Below are positions 7,357 through 16,736 of a stretch of 64,000 bases of DNA, one piece after another. This DNA comes from Saprospira grandis (GTDB taxonomy: Bacteria > Bacteroidota > Bacteroidia > Chitinophagales > Saprospiraceae). The stretch covers positions 3,985,501-4,049,500 of the forward strand of contig NZ_CP110854.1 in NCBI RefSeq assembly GCF_027594745.1, written 5' to 3'. The position numbers and the translations under genes were made by a program. The stretch's first letter is position 1. The number at the start of each line of letters is the position of its first letter. Below the pieces are notes generated by a model, which worked only from the letters and a program-made list of their open reading frames with translations, was not told the origin of the DNA and ran no database searches.

Positions 7357-7833
7357 TTAGACTTGACGTATTTTTAGTTCTTCATAATAGGCGCCCCAAT
7401 AGGCATCTTTATGCGCCTTGGCCTCTTCTAGGCTATCAAAAACAAGAGCTTTCATAGGCAGGCTACTATAATTGTATTTTCCCATCAGGTATTCTTCTTC
7501 GGTGCCATTGAGGCGGTAAAGGACAAAACCAGGGCGCTTGAAGCGGTAGACCATTTCCTCCATTTCTCGCATTCTTTTGTGCAGCGGGTCTTCGGTAGAG
7601 ACCGTTTCGTCTTGGATTGTGGCTAGGGAAATGCGAATTTCCTCGCTACTTTCCTTCTTAATTACGACTTCTTCCGTTGTTTTTGGAGCTTTGGGGGCTG
7701 CGGCCTTGCCCGCTTGATAGCCATCAAAGTAAATTTGCTCTAAAATGGGGATCAGGGCTTCTGGGGCCATTTGGGCCAGGGCAAGCAGGTCAATTTCTTG
7801 CTGCCCAATTTTCAGCAGATGTTCTTTATTCAT
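7357..7833 (-). CDS. Hypothetical protein, first gene of the tspO operon
   Basis: 158 residues, not recognised. It starts at ATG 7833. The N-terminal 45 residues are helical (LLKIGQQEIDLLALAQMAPE), then comes an Ala/Pro/Lys linker (AAAPKAPKTTEEVVIKKESS), then a compact C-terminal part (KRPGFVLYRLNGTEEEYLMG then a final helix ending in LKIRQV). No signal peptide or membrane segment is visible, so it is probably cytosolic. It abuts tspO without a gap and is likely co-transcribed with it. The K-x-P-G-F-V-L-Y-x-L stretch suggests a small beta domain, but this is a guess. Confidence 0.7.
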   Translation of the reverse strand: MNKEHLLKIGQQEIDLLALAQMAPEALIPILEQIYFDGYQAGKAAAPKAPKTTEEVVIKKESSEEIRISLATIQDETVSTEDPLHKRMREMEEMVYRFKRPGFVLYRLNGTEEEYLMGKYNYSSLPMKALVFDSLEEAKAHKDAYWGAYYEELKIRQV

Positions 7834-7900
7834 TAGTAATTTTGATGAGTTTGTCCATTAAATTAAGCTTTTTGCGCCAAAAAAGGGCCATTTGAGGCAT

Positions 7901-7925
7901 AAAAAAAGCCAGTCCGAAGACTGGC
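7901..7925 (-). terminator. Intrinsic terminator with UUCG tetraloop
   Basis: On the minus strand GCCAGTC-TTCG-GACTGGC is followed by TTTTTTT, 19 bases after the stop of the lectin-like gene. A seven-base-pair stem with a stable tetraloop is a classical Rho-independent terminator. Confidence 0.9.
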
Positions 7926-7943
7926 AGATAGACAGATAGTTCT

Positions 7944-9758
7944 TTATGGCTTGATTAGGCGCAAATTGCGGACAATTCCATTTTGTTCTAGGCGAATGAT
8001 ATATTGCCCTGCGGGCCAGTCACTAATAGTTAAACGCAGATTTTGCCCATTTTGTTGAACCTGCAGCGGAAGGGCTTGCCCTAGCTGATTAAAGGCTTGT
8101 AAATTAGTATTTTCTAAGCTTTGAGAGCTGCTAATTTCTACCCAATCTTTGGCGGGATTAGGGAAAAGTGTAAGTATTGCTTGCTCACTGTCTACAAAAA
8201 GCGATTTAACCGAAGAGAAGCTATAACTGCCATCTTCTTCCCAGATTTTGAGGCGGAAATAATGTTGGCCAGGGCCCAATTCTTCTTGTAGGTAGCTATA
8301 GTTTTGGGTTTCGTTTTGGTTGCGAGCGGCAATGAGGGTTTCGCTCTGCCAGTCTAGGCCATCGAGGCTATGTAGAAGCTCAAACTCCAAAAGGTTTTCT
8401 TCTTGGGCCGTTTGCCAGCTCCATTGGGCCTTGTTTTCTTCTGCTTGATTTACCTCAAAGCGAATTAAATCTAGGGGCAAAGGAGTGATTCCTTCATTGA
8501 TAGAGCCCAGCGTAATACGGTCGCCATCTACTAGGTCTACGGTAGCAAATAAAATTTGTGTGGCGCCAACAGGAGTTCCCATACGAACAGGGACATCATT
8601 ATCGGCAAAGCCGTCGCCATCTCGGTCAATCAACAAACGGAGGTCATTGAGGTCAAATTGATTGTATTGGGCTACATCAAAGATAATGTCTACTGGGCCC
8701 AGGTCGCCAGTTTCTTGTACGCGCCAGCTTCTGTTGAGGCGGGCTTCGATGATTGTTCCATCCACATCGCTGGTATTATTAGTACTAATATCGCCATTGT
8801 TGTGGCCCCAGAGTAAAAACTCGCCATCCTCCATATTTGAGGGATTATTGATGCGGATAAAAGAAGAGCCTTGGGCATCATCATGTAGGTTATTGACATC
8901 ATCTCGGCCAATACCGGCCACCTCATGTCCATAGGTATTCTTAAAGCTGAAATAGTCGCGGGCGATAGTCATATTGTATTTGGCCGCTAGATAGTTTTCG
9001 ACAATTACTCTTTGGGCCGAATTAAGCGCATAATTGAATTGGATAAGCTCGGCATATTCGCCACCAAAATAGGTTCCATAATCAACATTAAGGGCGCCGA
9101 TACAGAGGTCTTGGTTGGAGTTGGGCAGCGTGCTAGAGCTCTCTGCCGCTGTGCGGATAAGCTGTCCTCGCTCATAAATTTTACTTCTTTGGCTACTGGC
9201 CAGACTACCATCAAAAATAAGGCTAGGCATATAGTTTACGCCATTGCTAAAGCTGTTTGAAGTAGAAAAACGGTTATTTTGGGTATGAATATCGGCCGTG
9301 ATATTATTGCTGTTCCAAAAAAAGAAGGTATAGGCATATTCCACACTAACGGTATAGGTAATGCGTTTGCCAAAAATACCTCTTGGGTTGCCATCAATAT
9401 TATTGCCTCGAACGACAGAGAAGAAGGTCAGGCCATTGCTACCATCTAAAATATCGGCATCGGGCACAATCATTTGGTCGTTGCTGCCATCAAAAAGAAG
9501 GGCCGGTTGGCCATTGATATTGGAGTTGCTAACATAAGTGGGTTGGCGACCCGCTACGGCATGTTGGGCATGGTTGGCATTTCCGCTTTGGTCGGGCCAA
9601 AAACTAATGGGCGTTCCATCGGCCACTGCGGGAATGGCATCTGCGGCCAGCCAAAGGCCATTATTGCTACTATTGCCCACACCTGCGGGGCCAAATTGCG
9701 CTTGTACAAGCTGCTGAGAAAAAAGGAGGACTAGGAGTAGATGGAAATTCTTATTCAT
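7944..9758 (-). CDS. Secreted LamG-like protein with T9SS type A sorting domain
   Basis: 604 residues from ATG 9758, chosen because MNKNFHLLLVLLFSQQLVQAQ is a signal peptide; an ATG at 9776 is the alternative. Residues about 30-260 resemble the LamG/concanavalin-like fold of Bacteroidota surface proteins (SFWPDQSGNANHAQ, GQPALLFDGSNDQM, and AELIQFNYALNSAQR near its end). A middle beta domain (AGIGRDDVNNLHDDAQ, WRVQETGDLGPVDIIFD) follows. The last 75 residues are a T9SS type A sorting domain (LFPNPAKDWVEISS to RNLRLIKP). The protein should cross the outer membrane by T9SS and be surface-anchored or released. It probably binds glycan or host/prey surface. It is monocistronic with its own terminator. 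Confidence 0.88.
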   Translation of the reverse strand: MNKNFHLLLVLLFSQQLVQAQFGPAGVGNSSNNGLWLAADAIPAVADGTPISFWPDQSGNANHAQHAVAGRQPTYVSNSNINGQPALLFDGSNDQMIVPDADILDGSNGLTFFSVVRGNNIDGNPRGIFGKRITYTVSVEYAYTFFFWNSNNITADIHTQNNRFSTSNSFSNGVNYMPSLIFDGSLASSQRSKIYERGQLIRTAAESSSTLPNSNQDLCIGALNVDYGTYFGGEYAELIQFNYALNSAQRVIVENYLAAKYNMTIARDYFSFKNTYGHEVAGIGRDDVNNLHDDAQGSSFIRINNPSNMEDGEFLLWGHNNGDISTNNTSDVDGTIIEARLNRSWRVQETGDLGPVDIIFDVAQYNQFDLNDLRLLIDRDGDGFADNDVPVRMGTPVGATQILFATVDLVDGDRITLGSINEGITPLPLDLIRFEVNQAEENKAQWSWQTAQEENLLEFELLHSLDGLDWQSETLIAARNQNETQNYSYLQEELGPGQHYFRLKIWEEDGSYSFSSVKSLFVDSEQAILTLFPNPAKDWVEISSSQSLENTNLQAFNQLGQALPLQVQQNGQNLRLTISDWPAGQYIIRLEQNGIVRNLRLIKP

Positions 9759-10032
9759 GATTGTTGTTAGTTTCATACATTTGTTTAGACAGCTGGGGGG
9801 CAGCTGCGTCACAAAATGAACGGAAAAAATCGTACGAATGTCTATCCCTAATTTTGGCCCGAAATACATTATAGTTTTATTGAATGTGTTTTTTGTGCAG
9901 AATAATTAGAGCGTGAAGCTGATTTACAGAAACAGTATTCTGTCTAACCTTTTTTTATAGAATTATCTTCCGAATGTTAAAGTCTTAGTTTTTAATATTA
10001 AATTAACTAACCGCTTAAATTTTATTAGGGAT
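9759..10032. other. AT-rich divergent promoter region
   Basis: This stretch separates the divergent lectin-like gene (minus) and the 1664-residue protein gene (plus). It is AT-rich, with T-tracts and short direct repeats (TTTTTTTATAGAATT, TTAATATTAAATTAACTAAC), as expected for promoters. I could not find a clean TTTG-N19-TAnnTTTG pair on either strand. Confidence 0.35.
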
Positions 10033-10153
10033 TTGGGGCCTCCACTGCGCTATGCTTGTGGCGCTATGTCCGCTAGCTCGCAAGTCTGCTCGGCCCTGCA
10101 GCCCTGCGGGCTTTGGTCTGCGGCTGTGCCGCACTAGCTCCCAGCGCTAGGCC
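10033..10153 (+). repeat. GC-rich modular hairpin repeat, copy 4
   Basis: Begins GGGGCCTCCACTGCGC, then GCTCGCAAGTCTGCTCGGCCC, a CAGCCCTGCGGGCT variable hairpin, TTGGTCTGCGGC-tgt-GCCGCA and CAGCGCTAGGCC. It is directly followed by an oppositely oriented copy, forming an inverted pair with both GGGGC ends outward. Confidence 0.8.
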
Positions 10154-10338
10154 TTAAAAAGGCGGCGAAGCCGCCTGCGAGCGAAGCGAGCCATGGCCCA
10201 GCGCTGCGCAGCCGTGGCCGTCAGGCCAGACCGAGTTTTTTGAGCAAAGCGAAAAAAACGAAGGGCCGAGCAGACCTGCGAGCGGCGCAGCATAGCGGCG
10301 GCCGCCCGCCCTAATTGGGGCGGCCGCGGGCCCCAAAA
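10154..10338 (-). repeat. GC-rich modular hairpin repeat, copy 5
   Basis: Minus-strand start TTTTTTTTGGGGCCCGCGGCC with a long GGCGGCC...GGCCGCC first hairpin. Then come GCTATGCTGCGCCGCTCGC, AGGTCTGCTCGGCCC, a TTCGTTTTTTTCGC/GCTCAAAAAAC variable arm, GGTCTGGCC...GGCCACGGCTGC and CAGCGCTGGGCC, and finally a GGCTCGCTTCGCTCGCAGGC arm. It precedes the 1664-residue gene by about 100 bp. Confidence 0.85.
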
Positions 10339-10442
10339 AAAAGGAAAAAGAACCAATTGTCCACCCTGAAAAAAGGCCATTTTCTATGGCTTGCCTTAAA
10401 TTGAGGCATGTCAAAATTTGTTAACCGAACAAAGCGTTTTAG

Positions 10443-13400
10443 ATGAAAATTAAAAAGATAAAGCCAGAGGAGTTTCAGGCTGGCTTGGCTTGGCCAAAGT
10501 ATAAAAAGTTCTACCTGTCTTGGGGGGAAGATCTGGCTGTGGACCACAACAGTCCCGAAACAGCTACGGGATATTTTTTGAAAGTAGACTATAAGTACTC
10601 GGATAACCCCAAGGAGACGCCCATTTTGGTGGTCGGTTTTTTGGCTCCAGCTTGGAAAAAAATCGCCAAAGAAGAGCTAAAGAAGAACAAGAAGATGGTC
10701 AGTGTGGGCAAGGCCTATATAGAAGGTGCAGAAGATGGCGATGCGACCATTTGTTTGATTGTGAGTAAAGGAACCTCTAAGGCGCCCATTTTGAAGCAGC
10801 TCAAAAAGGCCCTTAAAAATAAATATAACTTCAAGTTCGTCAATGCCGATGGCAGTGAACTGGGCGCGGAGGAGAATGCTGTTGCTGCTCAAGCGCCTGA
10901 AGTTCAGGAGGAAGAAAATGCGGTGGAGCAAAAGGCGATCAATGCCAAAGTGAAGCAAGCTTATGAGCAATTGCAAGCTGGGGTGATGGACAGTAAGCCA
11001 GAGCTTAAGCAAAAAGTAGTGGCCAACCTCAAGCAGTTTGTAGAAAACTTTAGAAAGAAGTTTAGTCCTTTGCCCGAGGAGTACACCACCGCCTCTAAAT
11101 TTTATGATGAGGTTTATGATTTTGTTTCCAATCTTCATGTAGAAAAAGCGCCTGTAGAGCTCTTTTCTGCAGGGGCATTCAAGAGTATTGGAGGAAGTCC
11201 GGGTTGGGGCTGGAGCGATCAGTACAAAAACATCTGTAAGGCCTTAGAAGAATATGAAAAGGTGAAGAATGACCCCATTGCGGGGCCAGCCTTGCTCAAG
11301 CGCTTAATAGCAAATATGGATGCCTGGGAGCAGCGTTACCCTGCTGCTGGCCGAAATAGCACCGAGCGTAAACAAGCCAGTGCCATTGCCCAGCTTCGTC
11401 AGCAAATCAATGCAGGCAATGGCCAGCTAGGCGATAGCGATATGGAGAAAGCTGCCGCTCAGGGCACTAAAATGTTTGAAGAGCGGGCGGGTTCTGCTGC
11501 TTCATCGGAGCGGGCGGCAGAAATGCTAAATAGCAGCGTAGATGAACGGGCCAGAAAATTGGCAGAATTGCTCAAAGGAGGCAAAGCTTCTTCTTCCGAT
11601 ACACTTTTTTCTGCGGTTACGCTTTGGTTGGTGGACAGTGATGACTTTGCCTTGGACCAAGAATATCGTAAGGCCGTAGTAGAAATTTTTGGTCATAACA
11701 GCTTGGGCATTTTGCCTGATCTACAAAAAGTATTTGGGGCCGAAAGCTTGCAGTTTCTCTACCTAAAGCAGCATTATCAGGATAGCGTTTCCAACTTTGT
11801 TCGTCCGGCCATGGCACTTGGCCTCTTGGGCAAGGGCTGGTTTGCCAAAGAAGTAGGCGATGCTTTTGCCTATATGAATTCAGAGCTTTCTTCTGCAGAA
11901 ATTGATACAATTCTAGATATCAATAAGGCAAAATCAGATCGTTTTGCCCTGGCTATTAACCAGAAGATTGGAGGCAAGGATAAATATCGGGCTCAGATGC
12001 AGGCGCTCTCTTTGCTCAAGCGAGAGGATGATATTAGCCAAGAGTTGCAGACCATCAATAATACTACAGGAAAAAGCTATACCTCTAAGAGCGACTACTA
12101 CCTTATGGCGAGCTTCAACCGCCTAGGTAATGATTTTGAGGGCCTCAAAAAAGTGATCAATGAGTGGTTAGAAAACTCGACTCCTGAAGAACGGGCCGCT
12201 GTTTTGAATAGCAACAGTGAGTTTTCTAAAAAACTAAAAGACTCTGCTGATGGCGTATTTACAGGTCTAAAAGACAGCGAAGCTGCTTATTTGCGTTCTT
12301 TGATCGAGTTTCATTCAGAGCCTGTTCAGGGCCAAGAGTCTACTCGCGTTATTGATCAAATGAAGCAGCTGGCCAAACAGCAGGCACAAAAAAGTAGCTA
12401 CAGCAAGTGGAAACAGAATGAGGAAATGGGCCAAAAGATGCAAGATTTGCTCTTTGGAGATAATGTAGAATCTCCCCAAGAAACCCTCATCATGAAGTTC
12501 TGTACTGCCGCAGAATTGGCAGAGTTTACCAATCCCAACACAGATCCAAATCGGAAAACGGCTATCTTAAATAAGGCCAAGAAGCATCTGATTCCCATCT
12601 TAAACGAGGCCGCTATCCATGATGACTATATGGTCAAAATTCTGGATATGGTAGATAGTGATGGGGCTAGAGGCGACAACTATCGCCAACTAGAAAAGCT
12701 CACTGATAGTAACTTTTTTGTAGCCGAAAAGGCCATGAAGGTAATTAAGGACCTAGATCCAGATTCTAAGGAAATTGTAGCGATCAAGCAGGACATCGGC
12801 ATGCTCCAACGCCTAAAACAAAATGCCTTAAATGGTACCTTTAAGGGCGATACCGAAAAAGCGGAGTGGAAAGTGGCCATGGCCAAACTTGGCCTACCTC
12901 CCGCTCCCTCTCTAATTGAAGAGGCTAGAAAAGCGGCTGACCAAGAGCTTGTTGAATTGCTCGAATGGCAAACAAAAATTGCTGATCCCGAGATTGAAAC
13001 GACGGGTATAGATAGCACTACTGCCGAAATGATCAGCAAGCCCAAGCGGCACAAAATGATGACTAAGGCCGAAATTAAGCTTGTTCAAGCTGAGGAAGAA
13101 AAGCGTAAGGAGACGCCAATGTACTGGGCTGCTCGTATGGCCGAAGAAGAAAAAAGTGATACCTCTAAGGCCATGTTGGCCAATATTGCCTACGAGGCCA
13201 GAAACTCAGGGATTGACATGCAAGAGGTCTTGGCAGAATTGGGTAAATTAGGCTATACGATTAGCAAAGAGGTCGATGCCCTAACCTACCAAATTTTTCA
13301 TGGAGAGAAGCCTTCTGTTGTCGATATGCTTAAGCATAGCCGAGATGATACCTTCTTGCAACGCCGTGTTCCCCTAGAAGATATTGAAGCACTTACCGAG

Positions 13401-15437
13401 GGAGTAGATGCGACGGTCTTGCTCAAGGATTGGTTCGATATTCCCAAGCTCAAGGGGCAGATTGCCAGCAAAAAAGAATTGGTAGAGAAGATTAGAGCCC
13501 TCCAAGACAAAGCTGCACAAACAGCGGAAGATGTGGAAGAAATAGAGGCCCTAGAAAAGCAATTGCAGCAGGTTTCTGCTCAAATTAGAGCCTTCGACAT
13601 CAAAAAGGATATTCAACTACAACTCGATCAAACTGCTTCTGGCGATAAAATTGCCGACTTTAAAAAGGGCTTGAGAGAACAGATTGCCGCCGCCCTACAA
13701 GATCCTACTCAGCTAGACGATATTCGAGGGGTTTTGGGTGAGGCTGGACTTAGCGATGCTGAAATTCAGATGCTAGGGGCAGATATTAAGGCTATTTCTA
13801 CTGTAGAGTACCAACGTCAACTACAAGAAGGTATCCAATGGAGCTCACTCAGCTCTAGATCGCAGCAAAAAGAGCATGAGGGCGCCAACTTCCTCAAAGA
13901 AGGCTGGAAAGGAAGAGAAAAACTCGATGCGCTCGCTACTGCAGATCCCGAAGTATTGGCAGAAGAACAGGAAAAATATAGTGGAAACCTAGCCGATGCT
14001 AGCGAAAAACTAGAAGCCGCTCAAGAACGCTTCCTAGAAACTAAAGAGAAGTATGACGGCCGCCTTCGTATGGTGGTTTCTATTGTTGCTGGATCTATTT
14101 TGATGGCTGTTTCTAGTATGGCTGGAATTCCCGCCGCTCCAGTTCTTATGCAGATGCTTTGGGCCATGACTTCTACAGCTATTACTACAGTGATCAATGA
14201 GGCCGTAGAAATGGCCGTAAAAGGAAATAACTATGGAGGAGCTAGCGAGTTTGTCGCCCAGTTCCTAGCCAACCAAACGGCCAATATGATGACTTTCTGG
14301 GCAGGTGCTGCCTTAGATGCTATTGACCTAAAGGGCGTATTGACTAATCTTGAAAAAGGCATCACTGGAGGAGATAAAGATACCCTATTCTTGAACCCCC
14401 TCAAGGAAATTCTACTAGGAGCTCCTTCTGATATGGCTGATCTGATTGCCGATTCTATTACAAATAGCATCTTCCATGAGAAAACAAATCCAGTAACCTC
14501 TACAACTGCTGAATTGCAGGCTTGGGGAAAGGATTTCTTTATCTCTATGCCCGCCACTTATCTCAAGGGCGTATTGGCAGAAGGGGCTGGTCAACTCAAA
14601 GATGGAGCACTAGACCTTATCTTTGGAGAGGATGCCTCTAGTAACTTTAATTTTGATGACGCCTGGGGCGAAGATGAGGATGAAGGAACAGAGACCTATT
14701 TGGTGGCTGCCGAAAATCCTAGCGAGTTCTTTAGCGCTATGGCGGCCAATATGAAAAATCCTCAGGTTTACATCAATATCGTTAATGGTGTTCTCGAAGG
14801 AGAGGCCGATGAAAATCTGGATATCTCATTAGGAACCCAAATTGATGAGTTTGTTTCTAAGAAGATGGAAAAACTCAACAACTTAGATCTTCCCGAAGAT
14901 GTTGAACTTCCTGATCCTGAAGAGGTGAAAACCGAAATGCTGGCCTCGCTCAAAGAAGCACAAGCCAACTTTAAGGAGAATATGGCTAAGGAATTGGCTA
15001 AGAAATCAGCTGATGAACTAAGCGCTATGGGCTTGGATCCTGGCCAAGATTTGTCTAGCCTTTCTTTGGGCCAGCTCTTGAGCATGAGCAATAAGTTGCC
15101 CCAGCCTTATGAGTCAACCGATGCTGTTCGCACCGCTATGGCTACCTATATTAACATAGAAACCTCAATCTGGGCCGGCTTTAGTTCTTGGATGGAAAAG
15201 GATAACAAAACTTACTCCATTGAAGAGTATGTCGATCTTTATCAGGCTACTAAGCTTTGCCTAACCGATAAAAACTTTTTATCCGATGTAGTAACTGGAA
15301 AAATTTGGGGCCAATATACCCTAGATTATGGCGACGGAGAGACCGAGCCCATAAAATTAGGAGATACCTACCATTTGTCCGATATTTCTGACTACTACGA
15401 AAACTGGCAACAGCTTCCCGAAAATGCAAAAGCCTAA
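10443..15437 (+). CDS. Large 1664-residue protein of unknown function
   Basis: Not recognised. It has no signal peptide and begins with a beta-rich region (to about residue 135) containing YKKFYLSWGEDLAVDHNS and GYFLKVDYKYSDNPKETPIL. A long, mostly helical Lys/Glu/Ala-rich body follows, with coiled-coil stretches near 1020-1065 (KKELVEKIRALQDKAAQ, EIEALEKQLQQVSAQI) and 1170-1200 (ASEKLEAAQERFLETKEKYD). Residues about 1206-1245 form the only strongly hydrophobic patch (VVSIVAGSILMAVSSMAGIP, then VLMQMLWAMTSTAIT), followed by an amphipathic helical region and an acidic run FDDAWGEDEDEGTE near 1400. This layout resembles large injected or pore-forming effectors, but that is only a structural impression. 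The 284-residue gene follows 26 bp downstream and is probably co-transcribed. Confidence 0.75.
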   Translation: MKIKKIKPEEFQAGLAWPKYKKFYLSWGEDLAVDHNSPETATGYFLKVDYKYSDNPKETPILVVGFLAPAWKKIAKEELKKNKKMVSVGKAYIEGAEDGDATICLIVSKGTSKAPILKQLKKALKNKYNFKFVNADGSELGAEENAVAAQAPEVQEEENAVEQKAINAKVKQAYEQLQAGVMDSKPELKQKVVANLKQFVENFRKKFSPLPEEYTTASKFYDEVYDFVSNLHVEKAPVELFSAGAFKSIGGSPGWGWSDQYKNICKALEEYEKVKNDPIAGPALLKRLIANMDAWEQRYPAAGRNSTERKQASAIAQLRQQINAGNGQLGDSDMEKAAAQGTKMFEERAGSAASSERAAEMLNSSVDERARKLAELLKGGKASSSDTLFSAVTLWLVDSDDFALDQEYRKAVVEIFGHNSLGILPDLQKVFGAESLQFLYLKQHYQDSVSNFVRPAMALGLLGKGWFAKEVGDAFAYMNSELSSAEIDTILDINKAKSDRFALAINQKIGGKDKYRAQMQALSLLKREDDISQELQTINNTTGKSYTSKSDYYLMASFNRLGNDFEGLKKVINEWLENSTPEERAAVLNSNSEFSKKLKDSADGVFTGLKDSEAAYLRSLIEFHSEPVQGQESTRVIDQMKQLAKQQAQKSSYSKWKQNEEMGQKMQDLLFGDNVESPQETLIMKFCTAAELAEFTNPNTDPNRKTAILNKAKKHLIPILNEAAIHDDYMVKILDMVDSDGARGDNYRQLEKLTDSNFFVAEKAMKVIKDLDPDSKEIVAIKQDIGMLQRLKQNALNGTFKGDTEKAEWKVAMAKLGLPPAPSLIEEARKAADQELVELLEWQTKIADPEIETTGIDSTTAEMISKPKRHKMMTKAEIKLVQAEEEKRKETPMYWAARMAEEEKSDTSKAMLANIAYEARNSGIDMQEVLAELGKLGYTISKEVDALTYQIFHGEKPSVVDMLKHSRDDTFLQRRVPLEDIEALTEGVDATVLLKDWFDIPKLKGQIASKKELVEKIRALQDKAAQTAEDVEEIEALEKQLQQVSAQIRAFDIKKDIQLQLDQTASGDKIADFKKGLREQIAAALQDPTQLDDIRGVLGEAGLSDAEIQMLGADIKAISTVEYQRQLQEGIQWSSLSSRSQQKEHEGANFLKEGWKGREKLDALATADPEVLAEEQEKYSGNLADASEKLEAAQERFLETKEKYDGRLRMVVSIVAGSILMAVSSMAGIPAAPVLMQMLWAMTSTAITTVINEAVEMAVKGNNYGGASEFVAQFLANQTANMMTFWAGAALDAIDLKGVLTNLEKGITGGDKDTLFLNPLKEILLGAPSDMADLIADSITNSIFHEKTNPVTSTTAELQAWGKDFFISMPATYLKGVLAEGAGQLKDGALDLIFGEDASSNFNFDDAWGEDEDEGTETYLVAAENPSEFFSAMAANMKNPQVYINIVNGVLEGEADENLDISLGTQIDEFVSKKMEKLNNLDLPEDVELPDPEEVKTEMLASLKEAQANFKENMAKELAKKSADELSAMGLDPGQDLSSLSLGQLLSMSNKLPQPYESTDAVRTAMATYINIETSIWAGFSSWMEKDNKTYSIEEYVDLYQATKLCLTDKNFLSDVVTGKIWGQYTLDYGDGETEPIKLGDTYHLSDISDYYENWQQLPENAKA

Positions 15438-15463
15438 TTATTCAACCCCACAATCAATTATAA

Positions 15464-16318
15464 ATGGAATCTGTAATTAGAATGAGAGGAGCGCTCATGA
15501 GCCTCCCTTTCATGACCGACGATAAGGAGGGCCTCCTCCGCCAATGGCTGGGCCAAATGCGCCCTTTCATGGAAGAGCAAACTACGCTGCTCAATAGCAC
15601 CGCTTTCAATCAATCTGATGTCTGCTGGGGGGTAGAATCTAGCGACCATAAGTTGCTGGCCAACCGCTATGCCGAATTTGTGAAGATGGCCGGCCTAAAT
15701 GCCAATGAGCTCAAGGTCTTTAAAAAAGGCCTGCAAATTGGCGGAGGCGAAGGTAAGCTGCAGCTCTTCCTAGAGCTAGGCGAAAGCCTGCAAAATACCG
15801 GCTGGGCCCTTTCTGGAATGTATCCCCTGGGCCAAACCCTAAAGCTGGTCCCCGCCTCTACGCATCGCGATCAAATTGAAGCTTGGTACGCCCAGCATGA
15901 AGCCGATGCAGCCGTGCTTTTTGGCCGCTCTCTAGCTGCCGATACCTACAGCTTTTTTGCCACTGAGCTCTTTGGGGCCAATGCCCGCGAAAATGCCGAA
16001 TTGCATATTAGCCAAGCCAAAGCCCTAAACGTAAATCCTTTTCCCGAGGCCTTGTTGGGCGTTTTGATAGAGGATGAACCCGCCTATATGGAGAGCTTCT
16101 TCAAGTTCGGAAAGACCGGTTTACTCGAAATGGGCTTGCGCATTCCCAACCCTAGCGAGCAGATGATGACTAAACTCGCTTTGGTCCTCGGCAACTCTGG
16201 CCTAGACGGTATGGCCGCCTATGAAGGTAGCCTCGGCAATGGCTTCGAGAAACGCTTTTTGCAAATTAGCCGCCGTAGCACAGGCATTATCGCACACAAC
16301 CAATATGCCCTGATTTAA
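15464..16318 (+). CDS. Hypothetical partner of the 1664-residue protein
   Basis: 284 residues from ATG 15464, only 26 bp after the preceding stop, and followed by a terminator, so the two genes form one unit. It is not recognised. There is no signal peptide or membrane span; it is predicted cytosolic and mainly alpha-helical (EGLLRQWLGQMRPFMEEQTT, ANRYAEFVKMAGLNANELKV, ANARENAELHISQAKALNV). It has a glycine-rich KKGLQIGGGEGKLQLFLELG in the middle and a basic end, KRFLQISRRSTGIIAHNQYA. As a smaller companion to a giant protein it could be a chaperone, adaptor or antidote; the sequence does not decide. Confidence 0.7.
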   Translation: MESVIRMRGALMSLPFMTDDKEGLLRQWLGQMRPFMEEQTTLLNSTAFNQSDVCWGVESSDHKLLANRYAEFVKMAGLNANELKVFKKGLQIGGGEGKLQLFLELGESLQNTGWALSGMYPLGQTLKLVPASTHRDQIEAWYAQHEADAAVLFGRSLAADTYSFFATELFGANARENAELHISQAKALNVNPFPEALLGVLIEDEPAYMESFFKFGKTGLLEMGLRIPNPSEQMMTKLALVLGNSGLDGMAAYEGSLGNGFEKRFLQISRRSTGIIAHNQYALI

Positions 16319-16370
16319 GACAATTTGTTGTACCGAACTCATCACTTCTGAGCTCGAATAGTTAGATCGA

Positions 16371-16398
16371 CCCTAGTAGTTTTCTGCTAGGGTTTTTT
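16371..16398 (+). terminator. Intrinsic terminator of the 1664/284-residue gene pair
   Basis: CCCTAGTAG (16371-16379), loop TTTT, CTGCTAGGG (16384-16392) with one T-G wobble, then TTTTTTG. It lies 53 bases after the stop of the 284-residue gene. Confidence 0.85.
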
Positions 16399-16400
16399 GT

Positions 16401-16530
16401 TTTTGGGGCCTCCTGCCTTCGGCAGGCGCTACGTTTCGGGGCTCGCTGCTCGCTCGGCCCTGCGCGGGCTGCGCCCGCTTGGTCTGGCCTTCGGCCACCC
16501 CTGCACATCGCTAGGCCGTTTGGCCTTCGG
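16401..16530 (+). repeat. GC-rich modular hairpin repeat, copy 6 (left arm of a compound element)
   Basis: TTTTGGGGCCTCCTGCC-ttc-GGCAGGC, GCTACGTTTCGGGGCTCGC, TGCTCGCTCGGCCCTGCG, variable hairpin GCGGGC-tgc-GCCCGC, TTGGTCTGGCC-ttc-GGCCACCCC and TGCACATCGCTAGGCC. It forms one end of an inverted pair with the copy at 16737-16878; the palindrome array lies between. Confidence 0.9.
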
Positions 16531-16736
16531 CCATGGACTGTAGGTTAAAACCTACAACCAATTAACGAATGCATTTTAATATAAAATGGAGGGTTAAAAC
16601 CCTCCATAAATAAACAGCTTTCCTTGTATTAGAAGACATTATGGGCCGATGGTTTTAACCTTCGGCCCATTTTTATTGCGTTTAGCTTGGCCTCCTTTGT
16701 TGCTGTAGGTTTTAACCTACAGGTCCATATATCCAT
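16531..16736. repeat. Array of four short palindromes (array A)
   Basis: Four hairpins with two-base tips: TGTAGGTTAAAACCTACA (16539-16556); ATGGAGGGTT/AACCCTCCAT (16586-16607); a 30-base stem, ATGGGCCGA-GGTT-tt-AACC-TCGGCCCAT with one mismatch (16641-16670); and CTGTAGGTTTTAACCTACAG (16703-16722). The stems differ, but all tips are GGTTnnAACC. The linker AATTAACGAATGCATTTT is shared with the array at 25520. Confidence 0.85.

Noticed and set aside
10154..10414. ORFs of 77-86 codons across the GC block upstream of the 1664-residue gene, and similar ORFs at 20300-20585, 25883-26077, 28460-28675, 32302-32559, 51135-51687, 61051-61265
   Set aside because: They lie in the hairpin repeats, run in several frames at once, and translate to the same low-complexity Arg/Ala/Leu peptides in each copy. 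They are products of GC-rich repeat sequence, not genes.
16641..16670. Long hairpin followed by TTTTT as a terminator
   Set aside because: The same hairpin recurs at 55441 inside another palindrome array with no gene end nearby; it is part of the repeat family.
16531..16736. Palindrome array as a CRISPR
   Set aside because: The hairpins differ from each other, spacing is irregular, there are no constant repeats with unique spacers, and no cas genes are present.
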